A stretch of 39,434 nt of DNA from contig MNIR01000023.1 of assembly GCA_001919865.1 (NCBI GenBank), positions 1,910 through 41,343 of the forward strand. The letters are read 5' to 3'. A model generated the notes under the pieces. It had not been told where the DNA came from. It did not search any database and saw only the letters and a list, made by a program, of their open reading frames with translations. Position numbers and translations under genes: made by a program. Below, in pieces: positions 1-7,585 of the stretch (positions are counted from its first letter, which is position 1; each line of letters begins with the position of its first letter). Source of the DNA: Gemmatimonadetes bacterium 13_1_20CM_4_69_16 (GTDB lineage Bacteria; Gemmatimonadota; Gemmatimonadetes; Gemmatimonadales; GWC2-71-9).

Positions 1-67
1 GGAGGGCGGGTCACGCAGCATAGAGTACGCTGCCTCGCGGATTCCTGCCAGTTAGATTCCGGCCTCG

Positions 68-769
68 ATGAATTGTCACGCGTGCGGGACTCCCCTCGCG
101 GCCGCGGCGCGCTTCTGTCACAAGTGCGGCGCGCAGACCTCCGGCGGGCAGGCGGCCGGCTGGCGGGGCGGCCTTCCGTGGGCGGGGGTCGGCGCGGCGC
201 TGGGGGCGCTCGTAACCGTGCTGCTGCTCCGCTTTGGCTGGAGCAGGGAGCCGGGAGCCGTTTCCGACGGTGCACCAGGGGGTGGGGGTACGGCTCCCAG
301 CTCCCAGCTCCCCGCTCCCGACATTTCCCAAATGTCCCCCGAAGAGCGCGCCACGCGCCTGTACAATCGGGTCATGACGCTTCACTCGCAGGGGAAGCCG
401 GACAGCGCCGGGTTCTTCCTGCCGATGGCACTGCAAGCGTACGCCATGCTCCCCGCGCTCGACGTGGACGCGCGCTATCACGTCGGTGTGCTCGACCTCA
501 CTGCAGGCGATCCGGCCGGGGCGCTCGCTCAGGCGGACTCGATCCGCCGCGCCGTCCCTACTCATCTCTTCGCGTTCATGCTGCGGGCGCGCGCGCTCGA
601 GCTCCGACACGATCTCGCAGGATCGCGCCGGGCGTACAGTGACTTCTTGACGCACGAGGCGCGCGAGCGCGCCCGCAACCGGCCGGAGTACGCCGACCAC
701 ACAGAGAACCTGGATGCCTTCCACGAGCAAGCCAGGCAAGTCGCCGCCGGACAGACGCGTGCCCCCTAA
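68..769 (+). CDS. zinc-ribbon, single-TM protein with C-terminal helical (TPR-like) domain
   Basis: The 233-residue protein opens with a four-cysteine zinc ribbon (C3-x2-C6 and C17-x2-C20). A hydrophobic segment follows at about residues 34-56 and should cross the inner membrane. A Pro/Gly/Ser linker (about 60-90) leads to an alpha-helical region (about 95-225) whose Ala/Leu/Tyr pattern looks like TPR-type helices. The ribbon would be cytoplasmic and the helical part periplasmic. A TAGATT box lies 9 nt before the ATG, and there is no good Shine-Dalgarno. The linker is encoded by a long inverted repeat (240-311), so it may be a later insertion. The ribbon has the same Cys positions as the kinase at 21929-23581. 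Specific function is unknown. The end overlaps the mqnD start proposed here. Confidence 0.75.
   Translation: MNCHACGTPLAAAARFCHKCGAQTSGGQAAGWRGGLPWAGVGAALGALVTVLLLRFGWSREPGAVSDGAPGGGGTAPSSQLPAPDISQMSPEERATRLYNRVMTLHSQGKPDSAGFFLPMALQAYAMLPALDVDARYHVGVLDLTAGDPAGALAQADSIRRAVPTHLFAFMLRARALELRHDLAGSRRAYSDFLTHEARERARNRPEYADHTENLDAFHEQARQVAAGQTRAP
240..311. repeat. 22-bp imperfect inverted repeat inside a coding linker
   Basis: The arms at 240-261 and 290-311 are reverse complements at 20 of 22 positions, with a 28-nt loop. Each arm is built from a repeated heptamer of the form GGGAGCN. It encodes the low-complexity linker of the zinc-ribbon membrane protein without breaking the frame. This resembles a REP-type element that landed in a tolerant part of a gene. 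Confidence 0.6.
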
Positions 770-1628
770 GCCCACGCGCACCATCCACCTCGCGCACAGC
801 CCCGACGCGGACGACGCCTTCATGTTCTGGGCGCTCGCCGCCGGCAAGATCGACACCGGCGATCGGCGTTACGAGCACGAGCTGGCTGACATCGAGACCC
901 TGAACCGCCGTGCGCTGAGCGGCGAGCTCGAGGTGACGGCGGTGTCGCTGCACGCCTACGCCCACCTCGCCGACCGCTACGCACTGCTCGCTCACGGGGC
1001 AAGCATCGGGGACCGCTACGGGCCCCGCCTGGTGGCGCGCACCCGGCCCCCCGCGGATGTCCGCGCCGCCCTCGCCGCCCCCGGCGCCCTCGTGGCAGTA
1101 CCGGGCGAGCTGACCACCGCCTTCTTGACGCTCAAACTTTACCAGCCGGCGGCCCGGCACGTCGTCGTGCCGTTCGACCAAATCGAAGACTATGTGGCCG
1201 CCGGGCGCGCCGATGCCGGCCTGCTGATCCACGAGGGACAGCTCACCTACGGCGATCGCGGGTTGCACCTGTGGGTGGATCTGGGAGAGTGGTGGTATCA
1301 GGAAACGGGCGGACCATTGCCCCTCGGGGGCAACGTGGTGCGACGCGATTTGGGAGCCGCGCTGATGCATGACGTCGCGCGCGATCTGAGGGCGAGCATT
1401 CAGTACGCGCTCGGGCATCGCCGCGAAGCGCTCGCCCACGCACAGACGTTCAGCCGCGGGCTCGACGTGGCCCTCACCGATCGTTTCGTCGGCATGTACG
1501 TCAACGCCTACACGGTCGACTACGGCCCACAGGGACGCCGTGCCGTGGCTGAGCTGCTCGAGCGCGCTCAACGCGCGGGCCTCGTGCCCGGGCCGGTGGA
1601 TGTCACGTTCATCGGGGCGAGCTCGTGA
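759..1628 (+). CDS. mqnD: 1,4-dihydroxy-6-naphthoate synthase (MqnD)
   Basis: MqnD converts cyclic de-hypoxanthine futalosine to 1,4-dihydroxy-6-naphthoate in the futalosine route to menaquinone. The protein has the periplasmic-binding-protein-like fold of the family. Supporting motifs are HSPDADDAFMF near the N-terminus, the IHEG...TY block carrying the family's key His, VDLGEWW, PLGGN, and VNAYTVDYG near the C-terminus. These follow the Thermus enzyme closely as I recall it. I chose GTG 759, which gives 289 aa and starts just before the conserved first strand. An ATG at 714 would add a non-conserved Ser/Pro/Lys-rich stretch and overlap the upstream gene by 56 nt. No other mqn gene is in the window. 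MqnA is related, but the motifs favour MqnD. Confidence 0.88.
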   Translation: MPPKPTRTIHLAHSPDADDAFMFWALAAGKIDTGDRRYEHELADIETLNRRALSGELEVTAVSLHAYAHLADRYALLAHGASIGDRYGPRLVARTRPPADVRAALAAPGALVAVPGELTTAFLTLKLYQPAARHVVVPFDQIEDYVAAGRADAGLLIHEGQLTYGDRGLHLWVDLGEWWYQETGGPLPLGGNVVRRDLGAALMHDVARDLRASIQYALGHRREALAHAQTFSRGLDVALTDRFVGMYVNAYTVDYGPQGRRAVAELLERAQRAGLVPGPVDVTFIGASS

Positions 1629-1696
1629 GCCGGGGCCTGTCCAGACGTCGCCGGCCGCGCCATCTTGTGTCGTTGCAATCACCGAAGGAGCGCTGA

Positions 1697-2773
1697 GTGG
1701 CGGCCGATAGCTCGGGGACGGTCCAGGTGCTCGTGGTGGACGACGAGGAGCCGATTCGCAACGCCCTCAAGAAGTTCCTCGCACAGCAGCAGTTCGAGGT
1801 CTACGCGGCAGGCTCAGGTGAAGAGGCGCTGCAGCAGCTGCGACGACACCGCATCTCCCTCATGCTGTGCGACATCCGCATGCCCGGAACCAGCGGCGTC
1901 GATCTCGTGCCCCAAGCCATCGAGATCGAGCCCGAGCTCGCCATCCTGATGCTCACGGCCGTCAACGACGCGACCAGCGCCGCCCTGTGCATGCAGCGCG
2001 GCGCGATGGACTACCTCACCAAGCCGATCGAGCTCGCCGACCTGGGCCGCGCGGTGCAGCGTGCCCTGAAACGCCGCGAGATGCTGCTCGAGAATCGTCA
2101 CCTGAACCAATGGCTCAAAGAAGAAGTCACCACCCGCACCGCCGAGCTGCACCGCGAGCGCCAGAAGCTCGAGCGGATTTCCGTGGCGACACTCGAGGCG
2201 CTGGTGAACGCCCTCGAGGCGAAGGACCCCTACATGCGCGGGCACTCCGCTCGTGTCGCGGACTTGTCCGCTACGATCGCCCACCAGGTCGGCCTGTCGG
2301 ATGAGGAAGTCGAGCAAGTGCGCGTCGCCGGCCGGCTGCACGACATCGGGAAGATCGGGACGCGCGAGGCGGTCCTGAACAAGGAGGGCGCCCTCACCCC
2401 GGACGAGTTCGAGCACGTGAAGCAGCACGTCTTGATCGGCTCCCAGATCCTGGCGCCGCTCGTGCACCTTGGCGACATCATCTCGGCAGTGCGCGGACAC
2501 CACGAGCGCTGGGACGGCACCGGCTACCCGGACGGGCTGCGCGGCGAGCAGATACCCATGGCCGCCCGGATCCTCGGGGCCGCGGAGGTCTACGATGCCC
2601 TCAGCACCTCGCGCGCCTACCAGGAGAAGCTGACCCCGGAGCAGGCCATCCAGCGCCTTGCGGACCTCTCCGGGACGGTAATTGACCCTACGGTCTACGA
2701 CGCGCTCGCGACCATCGTGGGGCGACGCGGGACGTTGGTGTTCCTGGACGAGGGCGGCGGCGCGGCGACCTGA
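1697..2773 (+). CDS. response regulator with HD-GYP output domain (c-di-GMP phosphodiesterase)
   Basis: 358 aa. The receiver domain (about 10-125) has acidic residues D15/D16, phospho-acceptor D59, T87 and K109. A coiled linker (about 130-165) leads to an HD-GYP domain (about 165-340) with HDIGKIG and HHERWDGTGYPDG. HD-GYP proteins of the RpfG type hydrolyse c-di-GMP, and the conserved metal-binding and GYP residues are present, so activity is likely. The GTG start has a good Shine-Dalgarno (AAGGAG, 8 nt upstream). No histidine kinase is adjacent, so this is an orphan regulator. It probably shares a transcript with the flanking plus-strand genes. Confidence 0.92.
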   Translation: MAADSSGTVQVLVVDDEEPIRNALKKFLAQQQFEVYAAGSGEEALQQLRRHRISLMLCDIRMPGTSGVDLVPQAIEIEPELAILMLTAVNDATSAALCMQRGAMDYLTKPIELADLGRAVQRALKRREMLLENRHLNQWLKEEVTTRTAELHRERQKLERISVATLEALVNALEAKDPYMRGHSARVADLSATIAHQVGLSDEEVEQVRVAGRLHDIGKIGTREAVLNKEGALTPDEFEHVKQHVLIGSQILAPLVHLGDIISAVRGHHERWDGTGYPDGLRGEQIPMAARILGAAEVYDALSTSRAYQEKLTPEQAIQRLADLSGTVIDPTVYDALATIVGRRGTLVFLDEGGGAAT

Positions 2774-2825
2774 GCCTGCGGCCGAACCCGCGGCTCGGCC
2801 CTGCCGCTCCAGCGGCCTGCACTCC

Positions 2826-3710
2826 ATGCTGGTGGCGCTCACCGGAGGCACGGGGTTCGTCGGCCGACACATCGCCGCCACGCTCGTGCGCCGAGGACAC
2901 CGCGTACGCGCGCTGACGCGCGACCCCGGACGGACACGCTTCCTTCCCCAGCAAGGCGTGGAGTCCCTCCCCGGACACCTGGGCGACCGCACTGCCCTGG
3001 AGCGGCTCGCCCGCGGCGCCGATGCGATCGTCCACCTCGTCGGCATCATCGTCGAGCAGGGCCCGCAGACGTTTGCAGCCGTCCACGTAGAGGGGACCGG
3101 GGCGATGCTCGCCGCCGCACGGGCGGCGGGGGTGTCGCGCTTCGTGCACATGAGCGCCGTGGGAGCGCGGGACGAGCCCGGGGCTACGCCTTACCATCGC
3201 ACCAAGCGCCAGGCGGAACAGTTGGTCCGCGACTCAGGACTGTCGCACGCGATCCTCCAGCCGTCGATCATCAACGGGCCCGAGAGCGCGCCCATCCAGC
3301 TGCTGGCGCGCTTGCACTGCTGGTCCCCCGCCGTCCCGGTGTTCGGGGACGGCCGCTTCCCGACACAGCCGATCTGGGTAGATGACGTCGCGCTGGCGTT
3401 CGCCTGCGCCGTCGAGCGGCACGATGTCAGCGGGGTGTTCGAGCTCGGGGGACCCGAGGTCCTGACTTACGAGGAGTTCCTGCTCGCCATCGGTCGGGCC
3501 GCGCGGTGCTCCCGACCCCTGATCCACATCCCACTTGGCCTCGTGCAGGCGGTGGCCCGTGGGTTCGACCTGCTCGGTGCCGCCGCTCCCATCACGAGCG
3601 ACCAGGTCCAGATGCTGGTCGAGGGAAGCGCGACGCCCGGCAACGCGATCGAGTCAGTGTTCGGGATCAGGCCGCTGCCGTTCGAGGAAGGCTTGAAGCG
3701 GTTCCTGTGA
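2826..3710 (+). CDS. NAD(P)-binding epimerase/NDUFA9-like short-chain dehydrogenase family protein
   Basis: 294 aa with a Rossmann fold. The nucleotide-binding motif TGGTGFVG starts at residue 6. HLVGIIVEQG and the YHRTK (Y-x3-K) motif sit where extended short-chain dehydrogenases carry the active-site Tyr/Lys. The FGDGRFPTQPIWVDDVA block is typical of the atypical SDR group that includes the NDUFA9-like complex I accessory subunit and NmrA-type proteins. ATG 2826 was chosen because it places the dinucleotide motif at the N-terminus. Longer reading frames only add Arg/Pro-rich sequence overlapping the HD-GYP gene. Substrate unknown. The gap to the upstream gene is 52 nt. Confidence 0.82.
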   Translation: MLVALTGGTGFVGRHIAATLVRRGHRVRALTRDPGRTRFLPQQGVESLPGHLGDRTALERLARGADAIVHLVGIIVEQGPQTFAAVHVEGTGAMLAAARAAGVSRFVHMSAVGARDEPGATPYHRTKRQAEQLVRDSGLSHAILQPSIINGPESAPIQLLARLHCWSPAVPVFGDGRFPTQPIWVDDVALAFACAVERHDVSGVFELGGPEVLTYEEFLLAIGRAARCSRPLIHIPLGLVQAVARGFDLLGAAAPITSDQVQMLVEGSATPGNAIESVFGIRPLPFEEGLKRFL

Positions 3711-3722
3711 CTGCGGCGTGGC

Positions 3723-3758
3723 AAAAAAAACCAAACCCGGGGCTGAAAGCTCCCCGGG
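3723..3758 (-). terminator. intrinsic terminator, minus strand
   Basis: A G/C stem of 7 bp (3736-3742 with 3752-3758, 9-nt loop) is followed on the minus strand by TTTGG and then eight Ts (3730-3723). It ends the predicted small RNA and any transcript reading through from the pilin gene. The plus-strand side has no T-run. Confidence 0.75.
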
Positions 3759-3882
3759 CTGGCGGTCGGGCGAAGTGGCCGTCACACTTCGGCCGCGACC
3801 TCTGTTCACTCACACGTTGTACGGGACGGAGCACTGAAGGTTTCACGCCCAACCTTCCCCCAACCCGCCCGTCCTGTCCTTC
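3723..3882 (-). ncRNA. predicted small RNA (about 160 nt) with three stem-loops
   Basis: There is no gene between 3711 and 3922, but the minus strand has an ordered RNA-gene architecture. An ECF-like promoter (3889-3917) is followed by a body with stem GGACGG/CCGTCC (3824-3829 with 3869-3874). That stem encloses a perfect 7-bp hairpin (3836-3842 with 3851-3857). A second perfect 7-bp hairpin follows (3771-3777 with 3785-3791), then a strong terminator with eight Ts (3723-3730). There is no ATG in the body. It could instead be the processed 3' UTR of the pilin gene upstream. I do not recognise the family. Confidence 0.5.
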
Positions 3883-3888
3883 GCCTAC

Positions 3889-3917
3889 TTAGACGCACAC
3901 CCCCCTCAAAGGGTTGC
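3889..3917 (-). promoter_or_regulatory. ECF-sigma-like promoter (GCAACC - 16 nt - CGTCTAA)
   Basis: On the minus strand GCAACC (3917-3912) and CGTCTAA (3895-3889) are separated by 16 nt. An AAC-containing -35 with a CGTC-type -10 is the general pattern of many extracytoplasmic-function sigma promoters. It lies just after the pilin stop and points into the predicted small RNA. No ECF sigma gene is in the window. Confidence 0.45.
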
Positions 3918-3922
3918 ACCCG

Positions 3923-4351
3923 TCACCAACGTTTCACTCTGCCCACCCTAGAGACCGTGAGAGTCGCGATCTTCGTCCCGCGCCGCAGGACGATCCGGGT
4001 ATTCGAGAGGCCCCACGCCATCCCCGTAGGGATGAACACCACCTCGGGGTTGGACAGTTCCACTGCTACGCCGTGGTGGGCCGGCCCGGCCCAGCGCGTG
4101 TACGGCTGCCAAGCACCCGCACCCCAGCGGTCGAGCCGCAAGGAGTCGGCTGCGATCAGCAAGTGGGCGCGCGAGCCACCCATCACCGCGGCGTGCCGGG
4201 CGAGGGCCAACGCGGTGGTGATTTCCACGGCCGCCCGATCCACGGCCGCCCAATCGAGCCATGCTCTCGCGCGCGGCAGGGCGGCGGCGCCCAACACACT
4301 CACGATGGCGAGCACGGCGGCCAATTCGGCAAGTGAGAAGCCTCGTCGCAT
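3923..4351 (-). CDS. type IV prepilin-like minor pseudopilin (GspH/FimT type)
   Basis: About 142 aa. The N-terminus is a classic prepilin leader: MRRG followed by FSLAEL, giving the G|F cleavage site for prepilin peptidase and the conserved Glu5. A hydrophobic helix follows (about 5-28), with a Trp/Arg-rich helix extension and a small beta C-terminal domain. Proteins of this layout initiate type IV pili or type II secretion pseudopili. ATG 4351 gives the short basic leader, and a TTG at 4360 is the alternative. No other pilus genes are nearby, so it is an orphan. The 199 nt between its start and the divergent TPR gene holds a weak TATCTT box (4457-4462) and nothing else I recognise. Confidence 0.8.
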   Translation of the reverse strand: MRRGFSLAELAAVLAIVSVLGAAALPRARAWLDWAAVDRAAVEITTALALARHAAVMGGSRAHLLIAADSLRLDRWGAGAWQPYTRWAGPAHHGVAVELSNPEVVFIPTGMAWGLSNTRIVLRRGTKIATLTVSRVGRVKRW

Positions 4352-4550
4352 GGCGTGCAATTAGCGGCGTGCTGCTGCAAACCCGGCACCCGAACCGTGC
4401 GGCGGCAAGCGAGAAAATGCGGCCGTCGCGACCTAACGCACCGGGGCGGAATGAGCTATCTTGTGGGCCCGTTCCACTTGCACCGAGGCACGGCGCCTGC
4501 CCAGCGAAGGCGTGGCGTACATCAGGCTCCAGCACCGGAATGCATCGGGA

Positions 4551-5816
4551 ATGCCGTCTGCGCGCTTGAAGTTCGAATCGCTACCCCACGCGATTTTCCT
4601 ACAACGGGCCACGGGGCCATCCCCTGCGGCTTCGCTCGAGGCGCGCTTGGGACAGGGGGCGTTCCTGGCCCTGCGGCTGGTCGACCTCCTCGCTCCCGAC
4701 CGGGACCCCGTGTCGCAGGATGCCTTCCACTACCAATGGGTAGCGACGGACCGGTTCTGCGGCGAGCTACGCGCCGCCGCAGCCGAAGGGGTGCACGTCC
4801 ACCGCGTAGCCGCGAGCGCGTCGGACGCCCATCGGCTGAGCGACCCGCGGTTCATAGGATCGGCGCTGCTGGTATACGCGCTCTACCTCGAGGACGCGAT
4901 GCACCTAGAGGAGGCGCTGGACGTGTTGCGGACGCTCGTCCAAGTGGGAGGCATGCGGCTGTCGTCCTCCGATGCGGTCGCGGTGCGGCTGCGTATCGCG
5001 CGCGTGCACCGCAAGCTGAACCGGTTCGACGAGGCGGAGGCGGCCTACGCCGAGGCCGGCGAGCTCGCCGCGACCGTGGGCGATCGGTACTCCGAGCTGC
5101 TGAGTCGGATCGGGCGTGCCAATAGCGTGCTGGGCCGCGGTAATCTGGCGGAAGCGGAACGGAGCATGCGCAGCATTCTGGTGGAGGCTCGCGCAGCCGG
5201 CCAGCGGGACGCCGAGGCGCGCGCCGAGCACGGTATCGGTGTGGCGCTCCATCACAAGGGACAGCCGGCGGACGCGATCCCGCACGTATGGCGCGGGTTC
5301 GAGCTGTTCGAGGACGAGGAGTCGCGCCTGCGCGCGCTCAGCGATATCGGCGTCATGCTGCTGGCGGTGGGCGACTGTGTCGGGGCGGAGCGCGCCCTCT
5401 CAGAAGTCGTCCGCCACGGGGGTACGCGCGACAGCACGAGCAACGCGATGATCGAGCTCATGCACTGCGCCGCGTACCGACGCGACCGTGTCGGTTTCGC
5501 GCGGTGGCGCGAGCGCTGCGAGCAACGCCTGGCCGAGATGCCCCCAAACATCCTGGCGGATTTCTACCTGAAGCAGGGCATCGGCCAGGCCCGGTTTGGC
5601 CACCCGCGCAGGGCGCAGGCCCTGTTGGCGGAAGCCCTCCGAACCGCCACCGCCGCCGGCCTGCACGAGGTCGAGTTCCGGATCGAGCGCATCAAGAATG
5701 GACTGGCCGACTGCGAGCGGCTTGTCCAATGGGAGCTGCCCGAACCTGCCGAGCCGGAGTTCGACACCGCGGAGCTGCGCGAGGTGTCAGCCGCGCTGGC
5801 GCAGCTCGGCGGATGA
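4551..5816 (+). CDS. TPR-repeat protein, function unknown
   Basis: 421 aa from ATG 4551. The central and C-terminal parts (about 120-390) are a solenoid of helical pairs with TPR-like spacing of Ala, Gly, Tyr and Leu, for example the stretches around FDEAEAAYAEAGELA and GDCVGAERALSEV. No signal peptide or membrane segment is visible, so the protein is probably cytoplasmic. The start is uncertain: earlier in-frame GTG/TTG codons exist from 4461, but the sequence there has no domain character. The family resembles the TPR part of bacterial regulators but lacks any DNA-binding segment. It lies just upstream of two regulator genes. Confidence 0.72.
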   Translation: MPSARLKFESLPHAIFLQRATGPSPAASLEARLGQGAFLALRLVDLLAPDRDPVSQDAFHYQWVATDRFCGELRAAAAEGVHVHRVAASASDAHRLSDPRFIGSALLVYALYLEDAMHLEEALDVLRTLVQVGGMRLSSSDAVAVRLRIARVHRKLNRFDEAEAAYAEAGELAATVGDRYSELLSRIGRANSVLGRGNLAEAERSMRSILVEARAAGQRDAEARAEHGIGVALHHKGQPADAIPHVWRGFELFEDEESRLRALSDIGVMLLAVGDCVGAERALSEVVRHGGTRDSTSNAMIELMHCAAYRRDRVGFARWRERCEQRLAEMPPNILADFYLKQGIGQARFGHPRRAQALLAEALRTATAAGLHEVEFRIERIKNGLADCERLVQWELPEPAEPEFDTAELREVSAALAQLGG

Positions 5817-5854
5817 TGTCGGTCGTGTCAGGTCTGGGCGCTCGGCGGCTCATG

Positions 5855-5896
5855 CGTAGGGCGTTTATGCGGCACCGTAGGGCGGTTTTGCGACAT
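5855..5896. repeat. two tandem 21-bp direct repeats upstream of a regulator gene
   Basis: Units 5855-5875 and 5876-5896 match at 17 of 21 positions. Both begin CGTAGGGCG and end in a TT-TGCG-CA pattern. A 21-bp period puts both on one face of the helix, as expected for tandem operator sites. They end 23 nt before the ATG of the receiver-domain gene. The 103-nt gap has no other recognisable feature. Confidence 0.5.
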
Positions 5897-5919
5897 GCGC
5901 GGTCGCTCCCGGCCACGGC

Positions 5920-6330
5920 ATGACCCGCCCCGTCTACACGGTGGTGATCGTCGACGACGAAGTGCCGTTGCGACGGGTGCTCGAGCGGTCGCTCAGCCGC
6001 GAGGGGTACCGCGTCGTGACGGCGGGGAGCGCGGAGGCGGCCTACGCGCTATTGGCGACCGAGCAGGCGAACGCGCTGCTGCTCGACATCCACCTGCCAA
6101 CGATGTCGGGGCTGGCGCTGTACCTCGCGATCGTGCATCGCTGGCCGGCGCTCGAGGGGCGCATCGCCATCATGACGGGCGACGCCGAAGCGCACGAAGT
6201 GCGCACCTGGCTCGAGCGGCACCGCTGTACGGTGATACGAAAGCCGTTCGACCTGAAGGAGATCTCCGACTGGCTCAAGGCGGTCCTGCGGTTCCAGGGG
6301 CGCCACGAGCGGGGAGGAGCTGAGGCGTGA
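5920..6330 (+). CDS. single-domain response regulator (CheY-like receiver)
   Basis: 136 aa consisting only of a receiver domain: acidic pair D12/D13, phospho-acceptor D56, T86 and K108. There is no output domain, so it should act through protein contacts or as a phosphate relay. Its stop overlaps the next start by 4 nt (GTGA), so it is translationally coupled to the MerR-type regulator. No histidine kinase is in the window. The tandem repeats at 5855-5896 lie just upstream. Confidence 0.9.
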   Translation: MTRPVYTVVIVDDEVPLRRVLERSLSREGYRVVTAGSAEAAYALLATEQANALLLDIHLPTMSGLALYLAIVHRWPALEGRIAIMTGDAEAHEVRTWLERHRCTVIRKPFDLKEISDWLKAVLRFQGRHERGGAEA

Positions 6331-6971
6331 CCGGAGCGGGGGCGTCGCCGCACGACCCACTGCACATCCTGCGAGAGTACCGCACACTCGCGCCGTGGAA
6401 TCTGCGCGACCTCGCGTCGCTGGTGGGCGCGGTGCTCGACGCCTCGGCCATCACGCCGATCAATGCCGCCGCCAAGGCGCAACCCAGCGAGCGGACGATC
6501 CGCTTCTACGTGACGAAGGGCCTGGTGAGCCCTCCCGAAGGGCGCGGCACGGCGGCCACCTACTCGTACCGCCATTTCCTGCAGCTGCTGTGGATCAAGC
6601 TGCGCCAGATGGAGGGGGCAACCCTCCTCACGATCACGAAGGAAATGCAGGACCAGACGGGCGACGTGCTGGAGCGCCGCGCGGCGCAGACCCTCGGCGC
6701 CTCCTTGCTCCTGCCCGACCGTCTGCCGCTCCGTACCAAGGGCGCGGCGCCGCGCGGCAAGTCCGGCCGGGCGCTCACCGCATGGATGACGCGCGACGCC
6801 CAGCGGGACCCGGAGGTGCCGAGCTCATGGCGCCGGATCCCCGTGGGGCACGGCATCGAGCTCCACGTCGAGGCGGCGCATCCGCTCGCCCGGCTCGGCC
6901 CGGACGAGAGCGCGGTCGCCGAGGCGGTGCGGCAGGCCCTGGCGAAACTCATGCCGCACGGCAGCGCGTAG
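6327..6971 (+). CDS. MerR-type transcriptional regulator
   Basis: 214 aa. Residues about 45-115 form a MerR-like winged helix: SERTIRFYVTKGLVSPP is the characteristic recognition and wing region, and YSYRHFLQLLWIKLRQMEG the second helical part. The N-terminus is an extended non-standard leader of about 40 residues. The C-terminal part (about 130-210) is not a recognised effector domain and has no metal-binding Cys cluster. The GTG start overlaps the response-regulator stop. LemA follows 29 nt downstream, so this pair may control the lemA-htpX-acyltransferase genes. That link is inference from position. Confidence 0.82.
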   Translation: MTGAGASPHDPLHILREYRTLAPWNLRDLASLVGAVLDASAITPINAAAKAQPSERTIRFYVTKGLVSPPEGRGTAATYSYRHFLQLLWIKLRQMEGATLLTITKEMQDQTGDVLERRAAQTLGASLLLPDRLPLRTKGAAPRGKSGRALTAWMTRDAQRDPEVPSSWRRIPVGHGIELHVEAAHPLARLGPDESAVAEAVRQALAKLMPHGSA

Positions 6972-7000
6972 GGCACCATATTCTCGAACCGGGAGCGTCC

Positions 7001-7585
7001 ATGGGCTCGATGATACTTCTCATTCTGCTGGTCGTCCTCGTCGGCTGGCTGATCGGCGCGTACAATGGGCTCGTCTCCCTCAAGAACCAGACGCTCAACG
7101 CGTTCAAGCAGATCGACGTCCAGCTCAAGCGCCGCCACGACCTCATCCCCAACCTCGTCAACGCGGTGAAAGGTGCGATGGACTTCGAGCGGTCTACGCT
7201 CGAAGCAGTGATCCAGGCGCGCAATCAGGCAGTGAAGGTCAATGCCGCCGGCCCGGACGCCATCAAGCAGATCAGCCAGGCCGAGAACACGCTGTCGTCC
7301 GCATTGCAGCGTCTGATGGTGGTGGTGGAGCAATACCCGCAGCTCAAGGCGACGGGCAACATCTCGCAGCTCCAGGAAGAGCTGACGTCCACCGAGAACC
7401 GCATCGCGTTCGCGCGCCAGCTCTATAACGACACCGCGACCCAGTACAATACCAAGCAGCAGCAGTTTCCGACGAACCTGGTAGCCGGGATCGCCAAGGC
7501 CCAGCCCGCCGACCTGTGGGAGATCGAGGACCAAGCGGAGCGGGCGGTTCCCCAGGTGGACCTCTCGACCAAGCCCAAGGCGTGA
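7001..7585 (+). CDS. lemA: LemA family protein
   Basis: 194 aa. One N-terminal membrane segment (about 4-22) is followed by the long helical LemA domain with the typical NQTLNAFKQIDVQLKRRHDL and IPNLVNAVKG blocks and ENRIAFARQLYND near the C-terminus. LemA proteins often sit next to HtpX or TPM-type proteins. Their exact role is unclear, but they are linked to envelope stress and membrane protein quality control. ATG 7001 lies 7 nt after a short GGGAG. The stop overlaps the protease start by 4 nt. Confidence 0.93.
   Translation: MGSMILLILLVVLVGWLIGAYNGLVSLKNQTLNAFKQIDVQLKRRHDLIPNLVNAVKGAMDFERSTLEAVIQARNQAVKVNAAGPDAIKQISQAENTLSSALQRLMVVVEQYPQLKATGNISQLQEELTSTENRIAFARQLYNDTATQYNTKQQQFPTNLVAGIAKAQPADLWEIEDQAERAVPQVDLSTKPKA

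Noticed and set aside
11-856. Long minus-strand open frame opposite the first two genes
   Set aside because: Arg/Gly/Pro-rich, with no domain and no start signal. It mirrors the codon bias of the plus-strand genes, as do many other long antisense frames here (for example 16394-17707, 17723-19147 and 34654-35997).
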